From: an uncultured bacterium
Lineage (GTDB): Bacteria > Myxococcota_A > Bradymonadia > UBA7976 > VGTA01
Assembly: GCA_943788935.1 (NCBI GenBank)
Contig: CALSSE010000009.1
Location: 1-64,000, forward strand
Length of the DNA: 64,000 nt
Reading direction: 5' to 3'
A program made the translations under genes and the position numbers. The notes below the pieces were generated by a model. That model was not told the origin of the DNA and did no database searches. It saw only the letters and a program-made list of their open reading frames with translations. This document shows positions 28,671 to 37,161 of this stretch, piece after piece; position 1 is the first letter of the stretch; every line of letters begins with the position of its first letter.

Positions 28671-29621
28671 ATGCCTCATCACTTGCGCTATCAGTCCAAA
28701 ACCTGGGCGACTCAGCACATCGTCTCACGGTGTCTTCAAGGATTCTCATTCCTTAAGCCGACCAAGGAAACGAATGCTGTCATTCGAGGAATATTTTGCT
28801 ACTCCATTCACAGTTTTGAACACGCGATCGAGGTGCATCACTACGCTTTCTTGAGCAATCATTTTCACCTGTTAATCAGTGCTGAAAAGACAGAACACAT
28901 GTCCCAATTCGTGGGGCATTTTAAGAGCAATCTAGCACGAGAACTTGGCAGGATTCACGACTGGCACGGCACGATGTGGCATAAGCGCTTCTCAAACGAA
29001 GAGATCCTTGATGAAGACGCGCTTGAGGAGATCTTCAAGTATATCACTCAGAACTCTGTCAAAGAGGGTCTTGTCGATCATCCAAGCGAGTGGGCAGGTG
29101 TTCATGGCTACCACCAACTCGTCGAAGGCAAAGAACTCAGCGGTGACCGCCTTGATCGGACCAAGCTGTACAGAGCGAGAGGTCGAGCGAGCGCTAGGGG
29201 TCAGATCGTCAATGAGTGGGATTACACTACGAAATATAAAGCCATTTTGACACCCCCTCCAATGTGGAGAGGGGACACTAAAGAAGAGTATCGAGAGCGA
29301 TGCAAGCGAATGTGCGATCAAGCGATTGAGGAGGCGTTAAGCAAGAGGGAAAAAACCTCGATGGGGATGTGCAAGGTGATGGGTCAAGACGTCTATAAAG
29401 CACGTTTTACAAAGCGCAGTCCACGTCCTCTGTGTCGAACGAAGTGTATTGAGCGACTAAAAGAGTTCAAGGCCGCTTACTTTGCCTTCAAATCTCAATT
29501 TCAAGAGGCTTCAGCAACCTTAAGAGAGGCGATCGCTATGGGGCTAGAGAATATCAACATCCGTTTTCCCGAAGGGGGCGTCCCACTCTTCGGCGGCTGC
29601 TCCTTTGAGTCAGCGACGTGA
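28671..29621 (+). CDS. Y1 HUH transposase, REP-associated (RAYT) type, copy 2
   Basis: 316 residues, colinear with copies 1 and 3 throughout. HUH motif in AFLSNHFHLLISAEKTEHMS; candidate nucleophile Tyr in FKYITQNSVKEGLVDHPSEW; same basic C-terminal region and LFGGCSFESAT end. The start ATGCCTCATCAC has TAGGAGT upstream. The upstream word TAAGTAGACCCTTCAACAT resembles that of the other copies. Downstream, the conserved segment (minus-strand TGTAAGCTCCTAT, then GTTAAAC) lies at about 29678-29712, and the TTGGCTGTTACCTTG array begins about 100 bases later. This copy has no obvious lesion. Confidence 0.87.
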   Translation: MPHHLRYQSKTWATQHIVSRCLQGFSFLKPTKETNAVIRGIFCYSIHSFEHAIEVHHYAFLSNHFHLLISAEKTEHMSQFVGHFKSNLARELGRIHDWHGTMWHKRFSNEEILDEDALEEIFKYITQNSVKEGLVDHPSEWAGVHGYHQLVEGKELSGDRLDRTKLYRARGRASARGQIVNEWDYTTKYKAILTPPPMWRGDTKEEYRERCKRMCDQAIEEALSKREKTSMGMCKVMGQDVYKARFTKRSPRPLCRTKCIERLKEFKAAYFAFKSQFQEASATLREAIAMGLENINIRFPEGGVPLFGGCSFESAT

Positions 29622-29799
29622 ATTAAGCGAGCGTCTGTCGAAGCCTACTTTGCAAACTGAGTCTGTTGTTTAACTGAGTCTGTCGTTTAACAATATAGGA
29701 GCTTACATTTTGACGCTTACCAACCACTAGCCTTGTCGCTAGGGGCTAGGTGAGCTGTATCTGATACTTGACTCTCTTATATTTGAAAAGTGTCAAATA

Positions 29800-29998
29800 A
29801 GTAATGTTTAAACAGGAGGCTGCTACCTTGGTAAAGCGGCTATTGTATTTTGTTTTAATAGTTGGCTGTTACCTTGTTAGTTGTTAATAGGCTGTTACCT
29901 TGATTGTTTTAATAGTTGGCAGTTGCCTTGATTTTAATTACAGTTTTAATAGTTGTATGTTACCTTGATTAACCTTGATTAACCTTGATTAGACAGAA
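29800..29998 (+). repeat. repeat array at 3' side of Y1 transposase copy 2
   Basis: Units of the form GTTTTAATAGTTGGCTGTTA followed by CCTTG occur four times with decay: near 29855 (good match), 29890 (short form), 29905 (TTGGCAGTTGCCTTG) and 29950 (TTGTATGTTACCTTG). They end in three tandem ATTAACCTTG words. A roughly 50-bp unit starting AAAGCGGCTATTGTATTTTG matches the long unit of copy 1. Confidence 0.85.
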
Positions 29999-30004
29999 CC
30001 CTAT

Positions 30005-32026
30005 TTATTCTCCATCAAGGATATATGCTTTTCCTGAACTAGTACCACCTGCATCATCTTCACCAGGAGCACCTACGATAGCCTTTGTACCAGCGATGTC
30101 TACTCCATGGCCAAAATAATCACTTGTATGTGTATCATAAGCATTTGGATTATCTACTGTAGATACTAGTGATCCATCAGATAGGTCAAAGATATATGCT
30201 TTACCGCCACTATTTTCGTATATAGAACCTACGATTGCATGGGTACTGCTTATGCCTACATCATAACCAAAATAATTGCCTGTTCCTGGATTAGTTAAGG
30301 TATATAAGAGTGATCCATCAGATAAGTCATAAATGTAACACTTGCCAGAATCCGCACCAACTCTAGCATCATCTTCTTGACTTGCAGATACAATAGCATG
30401 AGTGTCACTAATTGCTACTTTCAAACCAAAACGATCATCTAGAGCAGAACTATCGGGGTTTGGATTGTCTAATATATATGCTAATCCAAATGAATTTGAT
30501 ATATTGTAAACGTATGCTTTTCCAGAACTAGTACCACCTGCATCATCTTCATTTGGTGCACCTACAATAGCATATGTATCACTTATAGCACAAGAAGTAC
30601 CAAACGCATCACCCAGAGCTGTGCCATATGCATTTGGATTATTTAATGTATAAGCTAACGATCCATCATGTGTATTAAAAACATATCCCCTGCCACTAGC
30701 ATAAGTTGAATTTGAACTTGCAGTTTGTTGTGTACGTATAGCACCTACAATAGCATATGTATTACTCGTATCTACTGACCAACCAAATTTTTGTTCAGTA
30801 GCTGTGTGATTGTTATTGTTTGCCATTGGATTGGATAATGTATGCTTTAAGGATCCATCTGATAAGTTAAAAAGATATGCTGAACCGGGTCTTTGATATA
30901 TATTGGGTTCGTCTCTATAAGCACCAACGACAGCATATGAACTACTTATTCCTACTGCGTTACCAAAAGTATCGTATGAACTTGAACCATATTGATTTGG
31001 ATTATCTAGTGTATATTCTAATGATCCATCTGATAAGTCATAAATGTATGCCTTACCTGAACTTGCACCGGGATAATTATCATTAGGATTACCATTTCCA
31101 TCATCTTCCCCACTAGCACCTACAATAGCATGAGTAGTAGTCATTGCTACTACATCACTAATACGATCATTTGCACTTGTATCATAAGCATTTGGATTAT
31201 CTAATGTAAAGAGAGCTGTAGTAAAAGGTTGGCGAGAACATTTGCCATTAATAGCCATTATGTCATTTTCATTACTCACTACGCGAACTAGTCTAAGTCC
31301 GATGGACCAATGTTTAGTTTGTGGCTTTGCAAAGTTCCTATTAGATGATCTTAAAAATTTGAGTGCAGATCCATTACTGCCTCCTCTAAACACCCGGAGG
31401 GTGCCATCAGTAGATGGACAGGCGCCTTGATCAGGATCCTTAACTAATTCATACGAATCTTCTACCCACTCGGAAGCATTTCCATACATGTCATAAACCC
31501 CAAATGAATTTGGTAGAGTTAGTCCGATGTTACGTGGCTTAGAGTCATTCATCCAAACATAAGCTGAAATATTACTAGGATCATCTCCAAAGGACCATTC
31601 AGTTGTTGAATTAGCTCTTGCGACATACTCCCATTCAACCTCTGTAGGCAAACGATAATAATTATCTGTTCTTTGATTAAGGAGATTTATGAATTCTTTA
31701 GCTTCATACCAAGAGATAGAATTTACGGGGATTTGCCCAAGGTTACCTAAGATCCTAATTATACTGGGGTTTGAACCGACAACATCAATCCACTGTGCTT
31801 GAGTTATTTCGTATTTGCTAATCCAAAATTCATGATCTATGTCAATTAACATTTGATTTTCAAAGTGAGTGGCATATGGACTATCGCTTGAAGATCCGAA
31901 ACGAAATGGAGATGTTGTGATTTTTACGAAGTCTATTCCGTCAAATACTGCCTCTTCTGCTTGACTAAGCTCTGCCATACAATTAGTACACAAAAATAAA
32001 ATAAGTTTGAATATATTGTTTTTCAT
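30005..32026 (-). CDS. FGE-sulfatase domain protein with seven FG-GAP-like blades
   Basis: 673 residues. After a signal peptide (FKLILFLCTNCMAELSQAEE), residues about 30-255 are an FGE/SUMF1-like domain: FWISKYEITQAQWIDVVG, YRLPTEVEWEYVARANS, GVYDMYGNASEWVEDSYE and RVFRGGSNGSALKFLRSS. FGE proteins oxidise a sulfatase Cys, but many family members only bind ligands. Residues about 265-673 carry seven repeats of about 50-65 residues of the type DDRFGxxVAISDTHAIVGAP followed by SGKAYIYDLSDGSL, enough for a complete seven-bladed propeller. Very AT-rich compared with neighbours, so probably acquired. Substrate and partner unknown; exported location likely. Confidence 0.82.
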   Translation of the reverse strand: MKNNIFKLILFLCTNCMAELSQAEEAVFDGIDFVKITTSPFRFGSSSDSPYATHFENQMLIDIDHEFWISKYEITQAQWIDVVGSNPSIIRILGNLGQIPVNSISWYEAKEFINLLNQRTDNYYRLPTEVEWEYVARANSTTEWSFGDDPSNISAYVWMNDSKPRNIGLTLPNSFGVYDMYGNASEWVEDSYELVKDPDQGACPSTDGTLRVFRGGSNGSALKFLRSSNRNFAKPQTKHWSIGLRLVRVVSNENDIMAINGKCSRQPFTTALFTLDNPNAYDTSANDRISDVVAMTTTHAIVGASGEDDGNGNPNDNYPGASSGKAYIYDLSDGSLEYTLDNPNQYGSSSYDTFGNAVGISSSYAVVGAYRDEPNIYQRPGSAYLFNLSDGSLKHTLSNPMANNNNHTATEQKFGWSVDTSNTYAIVGAIRTQQTASSNSTYASGRGYVFNTHDGSLAYTLNNPNAYGTALGDAFGTSCAISDTYAIVGAPNEDDAGGTSSGKAYVYNISNSFGLAYILDNPNPDSSALDDRFGLKVAISDTHAIVSASQEDDARVGADSGKCYIYDLSDGSLLYTLTNPGTGNYFGYDVGISSTHAIVGSIYENSGGKAYIFDLSDGSLVSTVDNPNAYDTHTSDYFGHGVDIAGTKAIVGAPGEDDAGGTSSGKAYILDGE

Positions 32027-32159
32027 TAAACTACCTTAAATCATTTTATTTCAAGGGGTGGAAGGGAATACGTGAGTCGCTCTAAGCATCACTAAGGATC
32101 ATTCGAATCATAAGCATAGGTGTTGGACTACAACAACTATCAAAGAAAGAAATCACTTA
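32027..32159. other. intergenic gap
   Basis: Upstream region of the leftward FGE-propeller gene. AT-rich in its left half, no gene. Confidence 0.3.
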
Positions 32160-32352
32160 GAGAGAGCGCCTCTCCCTATACATTCAACGGCCCGTGATTG
32201 CCCAAGATTGACTCATTGAGCTGGAGGATAGTCGCTTCTACTATCGATTCAAGCGAGTGTGGAAGAGTGGCGCCAAAGGGATCCTCTTCGAAGGGCCCGA
32301 CCTCCTAGAGCGACTCGTCGCGCTCATCCCTCCTCCACGCAAGCATCAGCTC
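32160..32352 (+). pseudogene. IS91-family transposase fragment (copy 3), decayed
   Basis: Translated pieces IELEDSRFYYRFKRVWKSGA and LERLVALIPPPRKHQL match copies 1 and 2; stops interrupt the segment before them. It ends at HQLC, where a small duplication (CTCTGTAGAGGT twice) marks the junction to the IS5 fragment. Confidence 0.78.
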
Positions 32353-32374
32353 TGTAGAGGTCTCTGTAGAGGTC

Positions 32375-32883
32375 TCAGAGGAATTTCTGAGACGCCGAGA
32401 TCACTGCGTCCGTTCGAGGATGAATCAGTAGTTTTAGATCAGTTGAGCCACGATCAATAGCTGCTTGATATATATGGATTTGATCATATGCCTTATCAGC
32501 TGTGAGCGCGCTAATAGAGCCTGCTTGCTTAATTAAGTCTGGAGCGATATTTCCATCAGGTACTTGTTCATCTGTGAGGTGACTCGCTACGATCAGTCCG
32601 TCGCTTAATCCAATGTGGAGTTTACGCCAACCTCGGCGCTTTCGTTTACCATGCTTATGTCGCATACAACGCCCTTCCCCGTGGATCGATAATCCTGTGC
32701 TGTCGATCACTAAATCTATCGCTCCTATCATATTACCCATCCGCTTCAGTTTGATATTGAGTGTGTGATTTCGGCTAGATAAAGCCGGGTGATCAGGCAC
32801 CGATAGATCTAAGTTCATCAGCTTAAATAAAGACCTCAATAGACCTTCAGTTTGACGAAGGGGTAGGGTGAAGATCAAGTCGA
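32375..32883 (-). pseudogene. IS5-family transposase fragment (copy A), 3' exon of intron
   Basis: From the intron junction the frame reads LDLIFTLPLRQTEGLLRSLF, VPDHPALSSRNHTLN, then the first catalytic Asp in AIDLVIDSTGLSIHGEGR and KRKRRGWRKLHIGLSDGL, and the second Asp in ISALTADKAYDQIHIYQAA. It breaks after HPRTDAVISAS, before the catalytic Glu region. The N-terminal 65 or so codons are on the far side of the group II intron in the ancestral gene, but are not found there now. Confidence 0.82.
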
Positions 32884-32918
32884 GTAGGCAGGGGGAACTT
32901 CCCCCCCCACCTCTCACA

Positions 32919-32952
32919 GAACCGTACGTGAAACTCTCGCTTCATACGGCTC
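32919..32952 (-). ncRNA. group II intron domain V
   Basis: A 34-nt hairpin on the minus strand: GAGCCGTATG pairs with CGTACGGTTC around AAGCGAGAGTTTCA. The GAGCCGT start and ACGGTTC end match the catalytic domain V consensus of bacterial group II introns, and it lies between the reverse transcriptase gene and the intron 3' end. Confidence 0.9.
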
Positions 32953-32964
32953 TTATGATTCAAG

Positions 32965-34209
32965 CTAAGGTTTAACATCTAAGCTCCACATGTAGAACAG
33001 ATTAGGGTCCCTTTCGGAGATCCTTCTGAGCCATTGGCGAGCTTGGAACAAACTTCGTTTAAAGCGTTTATATCGTTTTCTAGCCCAGCGGGTAAGTAAG
33101 CGATTTACATCGTCAAGAAGAAGCCTCAATGGCTCCTTATAGCCTTTACCGAAGTAATTCACCCACCCACGAATACAGGGATTGATTAACCTTGCGATGT
33201 CGTTGATAGACCATCGAAGTTTTAAAGTAGTCAGAGACCAAGACCTCATGGTTTCATGGGCTTTTCTTTTTGCCTTTCTACTCATTGCGGGTAGAAAGCC
33301 AACAAAGAGATGTCCACTGCGATTCATCGCTCCACGAGGTTGGAAGGTAAAACCTAGGAAATCAAAGCATTTGGGAGCCCCACCTACTTTGTTTGTTCCA
33401 TTTAAGCAGTACACAATCTTTGTCTTCTGAGGATGTAGTTCAAGACTACATTCTAAGAGACGTTTTCTGATCGCATTTAAGATCATATGAGCTTGTTTCC
33501 TACTCTTGCAGTGTAACACAATATCATCAGCATATCTCTCAAAGGGAATGTTTGGATATAATCTTCTCATCCACTCATCGAATGCATAATGCATAAATAG
33601 ATTTGCTAATAATGGACTGATTACACTGCCTTGAGGTGAGCCTCTTTCAGGATAGACCAGGCTTTCTTCCGTCGTTTTGATTGGAGCTTTGAGCCACCTT
33701 TCAATATACATGAGAATCCATGGTGTTTTACAATGAAATCGGACGGCTTTCATCATGAGTTCATGGTTCAAGTTATCAAAGAAGCCTTTGATGTCTAAAT
33801 CCACTGCCCATGGTGATCGCCAACACCTCTTTTTGGCTGTTTGGACTGCATCTAATGCTGACTTATTAGGTCTGTATCCATACGAATCCTCATGGAACTT
33901 TGGTTCTATGTTGGGTTCAAGGTACAGTTTAGTCACCATTTGTGCGACCCGATCTGCCACTGTCGGTATGCCTAGTTTTCTGACTTGCTTATTCTCCTTT
34001 GGTATCTCCACTTGTTTCACAGGAGGAGGGAAGTAACAGCCTGAGGACATCCGATTCCAAATCTTGTAGAGATTCCCTTCAAGATTCTTTTCGAAGTCTT
34101 CAAGACTCACTGTGTCAATGCCTTCCGTTCCACGGTTTTTCTTCACCCTTTTAAACGCTTCTCTCACCGCTTGTTCGGCGATGAAATAAACCTTTGCTTT
34201 TGTACTCAT
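32965..34209 (-). CDS. ltrA: group II intron reverse transcriptase/maturase
   Basis: 414 residues. RT0-RT2 region: VREAFKRVKKNRGTEGIDTV and RKLGIPTVADRVAQM. RT3-RT4: ESYGYRP-like DSYGYRPNKSALDAV and WAVDLDIKGFFDNLNHELMM. GSPQGSVISPLLANLFMHY is RT5 and FERYADDIVLHC carries the catalytic YADD. Thumb/X-domain follows (CIRGWVNYFGKGYKEPLRLL). No HNH endonuclease domain, which with the length suggests an En-minus class. The enzyme splices the intron RNA and copies it into DNA. ATG start; the frame is intact. The gene symbol is used in the generic sense. Confidence 0.92.
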   Translation of the reverse strand: MSTKAKVYFIAEQAVREAFKRVKKNRGTEGIDTVSLEDFEKNLEGNLYKIWNRMSSGCYFPPPVKQVEIPKENKQVRKLGIPTVADRVAQMVTKLYLEPNIEPKFHEDSYGYRPNKSALDAVQTAKKRCWRSPWAVDLDIKGFFDNLNHELMMKAVRFHCKTPWILMYIERWLKAPIKTTEESLVYPERGSPQGSVISPLLANLFMHYAFDEWMRRLYPNIPFERYADDIVLHCKSRKQAHMILNAIRKRLLECSLELHPQKTKIVYCLNGTNKVGGAPKCFDFLGFTFQPRGAMNRSGHLFVGFLPAMSRKAKRKAHETMRSWSLTTLKLRWSINDIARLINPCIRGWVNYFGKGYKEPLRLLLDDVNRLLTRWARKRYKRFKRSLFQARQWLRRISERDPNLFYMWSLDVKP

Positions 34210-34587
34210 CGTCTCGCTCTTCCTATGTCTAGTTGGCTTGACATGAGCACTGAATCATTCAGCCCCTTCGCTCCGTTCGCATTACTGAACTTCATCACTA
34301 CTACGAGCTGATCCGTCCCTGTGTTTCGTATTGGTACTCTACCTCTCATGAGTCTTTCACTTGAGGGTCTCCCTTGGCATCGAAACGACAGGTTCCCGTG
34401 TTCCCTACAAGAGCCTGTATCTGAGCTCACGCCTCCTCTACGCCGGTCATCGCTTGGGCAGTAAACAGGTAACTCCCAAACTTTATCCCAAGCTAACGCC
34501 AAGAGCTTGGTTTCGATGACATCTTTGCACTTTCGACGCTGCATCGGAGGTTCACTTTCGTTCGTCTTCTCAGTACACACCTGATGG

Positions 34588-35375
34588 GCGTTGGTGCATA
34601 AGTCTATCGAATAATATAAGAAGATTGCTGAGGAGTAAACCATGACTCAGCCACACCATCGTAACAGACATCCCAAGTACCGAAAGAAATACAAAATACA
34701 CAACTGGCGGTCTTATGAGCGATCTTTAATCAAACGTGGAGACCTCACTTTATGGCTTTCAGAAGAGGTGATCCAATCTTGGAATAGCGACCTAAGTCAG
34801 ACATTGGGTAGACCTAAATTATACTCAGATCTAGCCATTGAAACGGCACTTACTTTAAGGCTCCTTTTTAAGCTACCACTTAGACAAACTGAGGGTTTTT
34901 TAAAGTCTATTTTCGGTCTGATGAATGTTGGGTTAAATGTGCCGGATCACACGACTCTATCACGAAGAAATAGTACATTAAAAACTAAGATTAAAAGTAT
35001 AGGAAAGCCGAGTGGAAGAGTCGATTTAGTCATCGACAGTACAGGCCTTGTGATTCATGGTGAAGGTCGCTGGACAAGAGATAAACATGGTAAAAGAAAA
35101 CGTCGTGGGTGGCGAAAATTACACTTAGGATCGAGCAATGGGTTCATCGTGGCAAATTGCCTTAAGTGAATATCAACAAAATGATGGTGAAATCGCACCC
35201 AACTTAATCCATCAAGTTGGACGAATAGATTCGATTACAGCCGACAAAGCATATGACCAAAGTCGTGTATATGAAGCTGCAAATGATGCTCTCAAAGACC
35301 GTGGTCAAATCAACATTCACCCAAGAGCTAATGCAGTCATTTCAGCTACGGATGAAGCTGCACTTACACCAAGGT
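34588..35375 (+). pseudogene. IS5-family element 5' part (copy B), frameshifted and interrupted
   Basis: Left end GGCGTTGGTGCATAAGT (34588-34604) resembles the right end at 37003-37019. The transposase starts at 34642 (GAGGAG upstream) with HNRHPKYRKKYKIHNWRSYE, then TLRLLFKLPLRQTEGFLKSI and VDLVIDSTGLVIHGEG (first Asp). One extra A at about 35163 shifts the frame (NCL to SEYQQNDGEIAPNLI in the other frame), then DSITADKAYDQSRVYEAA carries the second Asp. The match ends after HPRANAVISATDEAALT at about 35375, where the 3' flank of Y1 copy 3 begins. Confidence 0.83.
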
Positions 35376-35379
35376 AGCA

Positions 35380-35561
35380 CCTAAATATATAAACGTAAAA
35401 ATCCAAGACCTTACCCCTTACCTATCCCTCAGCGCTTTACACACCTCTCCCAGCCAAGACCTCAGAGGTGAAGGCGATCATTTAGATAAGATGTAAGCTC
35501 CTATGCAGTTAAACAGTAGACTCGAATAACACTTTGGACAACGACTTGACGCAGGACTACA
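35380..35561. other. 3' flank of Y1 transposase copy 3
   Basis: Contains the conserved downstream segment of the Y1 units, TGTAAGCTCCTATGCAGTTA (about 35493-35512), and at its outer end a single GGTGCTACCTTGG (minus strand), but not the multi-unit array present after copies 1 and 2. Confidence 0.6.
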
Positions 35562-36512
35562 TCACGTAGCGGACTCAAAAGCGCATCCACCGAAGAGGGG
35601 TACACCGCCCTCTGGGAAACGTACGCGAACCTCCTCGATTCCGAGCTCAATAGCCTCTCTCAATCTCGCTGAGGCTTCTTGAAACTGTGCCTTAAACTCG
35701 AAATAAGCTCGTTTAAACTCTTTGAGGAGTGTCAAGCACTTGGTCCTGCACAGTGGACGAGGGCTCCTCTTTGTAAAACGAGCTCTGTAAGTGTCTTGTG
35801 ACAAGACCTTGGCCATCCCCATCCCAGGTAACTCCCGCTTGCTTAGAGCCTCATTAATCGCCTCATCGCACAGTGTCGCGCAGAGAGTCCAATACTCTCC
35901 TTCACTCTCACCCCTCCACATGGGAGGAGTGGTCAGCTCTGCTTGGTATTCGGTGATAAAGTCGCGCTCATTGACAACTTCACCTCTCGCGTGAGCTCTT
36001 TTTCGGGCATAATAGAGCTTCGTTCGGTTGAGCCATTCACCGTTGAGCTCTCTCTCCTCGACGAGTTGATGATAACCATGAACGCCAAGCCACTCGCTTG
36101 GATGATCAACCAAGCCCTCTTTCACTGAGTTTTGAGTGATGTACTTAAAGACCTCTTCAAGTGACTCTTTATCGAGGATCTCTTCACTTGAATAGCGCTT
36201 CTGCCAGAGAGTGCCATGCCAATCGTGGACTCTCCCGAGTTCGCGGGCGAGGTTGCCCTTGAAGTGACTCATAAACCGCGACATATGTTTGGTCTTCGCC
36301 GCGCTGATGAGGAGATGGAAGTGATTGCTCAAAAATGCGTAGTGATGAAGCTCAACCACAGACTTGTGTTTGTGTAGGGAATAGCAGAGAACACCCCGAA
36401 TGATGGCGTTGATCTCTTGTGTTGGCTTGAGGAAAGCATAGCCTTGGATGCACCTTGAGACGACATGATGTGTCGCCCAGGTTTTAGATTGATAGCGTAG
36501 ATGTTGAGGCAA
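35562..36512 (-). CDS. Y1 HUH transposase, REP-associated (RAYT) type, copy 3
   Basis: About 316 residues, colinear with copies 1 and 2: HUH in AFLSNHFHLLISAAKTKHMS and Tyr in FKYITQNSVKEGLVDHPSEW. The C-terminal end is LFGGCAFESAT. By alignment the start is the TTG at 36512 (LPQHLRYQSKTW) with AAGGAG six bases ahead; the frame also allows an ATG at 36557. It shares CTCTCCAAAAAGTG and GCGTTGTTGCG upstream with copy 1, so the two probably derive from the same unit. Located between two pieces of IS5 transposase. Confidence 0.85.
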   Translation of the reverse strand: MPQHLRYQSKTWATHHVVSRCIQGYAFLKPTQEINAIIRGVLCYSLHKHKSVVELHHYAFLSNHFHLLISAAKTKHMSRFMSHFKGNLARELGRVHDWHGTLWQKRYSSEEILDKESLEEVFKYITQNSVKEGLVDHPSEWLGVHGYHQLVEERELNGEWLNRTKLYYARKRAHARGEVVNERDFITEYQAELTTPPMWRGESEGEYWTLCATLCDEAINEALSKRELPGMGMAKVLSQDTYRARFTKRSPRPLCRTKCLTLLKEFKRAYFEFKAQFQEASARLREAIELGIEEVRVRFPEGGVPLFGGCAFESAT

Positions 36513-36671
36513 AGCTCGCTCCTTAATGTTGAGAGGATCTACTTTATCTCTCTCCAAAAAGTGCGCGTTGTTGCGTGATCTTGAGTAAAAAGTTTATATT
36601 GTGAGCTTAAGTACATGTTTTTATAGGTAAAAGGTATTTACCTGTAACCTTGGTTAAACATCCACCCTAGG

Positions 36672-37019
36672 GCAAATGCAGTTGTTTCCGCTTCAGATGA
36701 AGCAGCACTTAGACAGCGAAATCAGCATGTCAAATCTATCGATGAAGACGGTGTGCTAACCTGGAAAAGAACATCAGGTTACTACCGTCAAAGTGAGGTT
36801 GAAAATATGTTCTTTCGATATAAAAACCTGATTGGAGATGAACTTAAAGCGAGAGGTGAAAACTCACGAAGGGTGGAGTCTGTCATCGCTTGTAATATTC
36901 TTAATCAATTCCGACTGTTAGGTAGCCCTCAAAGTACGTTGGTTGCATGAAGACAAAATCAAAAGACCAGTGTTGTCTAAGTCATTGATTAGATGTATCT
37001 TTACTTATGCAACAAAGCC
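36672..37019 (+). pseudogene. IS5-family element 3' part (copy C) with right end
   Basis: Starts HPRANAVVSASDEAALRQRN and continues to the family's C-terminus: GYYRQSEVENMFFRYKNLIG (catalytic Glu in SEVE), NSRRVESVIACNILNQFRLL, stop at 36950. The right inverted repeat ACTTATGCAACAAAGCC (37003-37019) is the complement of an IS903-like GGCTTTGTTGCATAAGT end. The first 45 or so bases overlap in meaning with the end of copy B but differ at several positions, so B and C come from different IS5 copies. Confidence 0.82.
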
Positions 37020-37046
37020 GTTAAGCGCTTGTCTTGCGCTTTTGTA

Positions 37047-37161
37047 ATTGCTTGCTCACCGCCGCGGTTCGCCGCACAGGTGATTGAAACTCTATACTGT
37101 TGAGGCTTCATCTTCTTATTGCTTGCTCACCGCCGCGGTTCGCCGCACAGGTGATTGAAAC
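37047..37161. CRISPR. two-repeat CRISPR-like unit without cas genes
   Basis: A 44-bp sequence at 37047-37090 recurs without mismatch at 37118-37161. The core from GCTCACCGCCGCGG to GGTGATTGAAAC is 37 bp and would leave a 34-bp spacer (71-bp period), both normal CRISPR values. The GATTGAAAC end is a very common CRISPR repeat terminus. The repeat can fold as CACC/GGTG and GCGG/CCGC stems with a TTCG loop. Only two repeats and no cas gene are present here. A minimal or remnant array, or a chance tandem duplication, remains possible. Confidence 0.5.

Larger units (their letters stand above)
32884..34600 (-). mobile_element. group II intron with reverse transcriptase
   Basis: Reverse transcriptase frame in domain IV position, a clear domain V (32919-32952), a domain VI-like stem with G/C tracts and a 3' end in CTGCCTAC joined to coding sequence of an IS5 transposase. 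The 5' part (about 34210-34600) contains no ORF I believe and should be domains I-III. The 5' boundary is not exact: the minus-strand words ATGCACCAACGCCCATCAGG and TGTGTACTGAG near 34570-34600 look like an altered form of the usual GUGCG start. They abut the left end of another IS5 copy. Confidence 0.8.

Noticed and set aside
32965..34209. Reverse transcriptase considered as retron or diversity-generating element
   Set aside because: Domain V, X/thumb domain and in-frame insertion in an IS5 gene identify a group II intron; no template/variable repeat pair or msr-msd-like structure seen.
34206..34643. 145-residue minus ORF upstream of the intron reverse transcriptase
   Set aside because: Lies in the expected structured RNA part (domains I-III), composition not protein-like.
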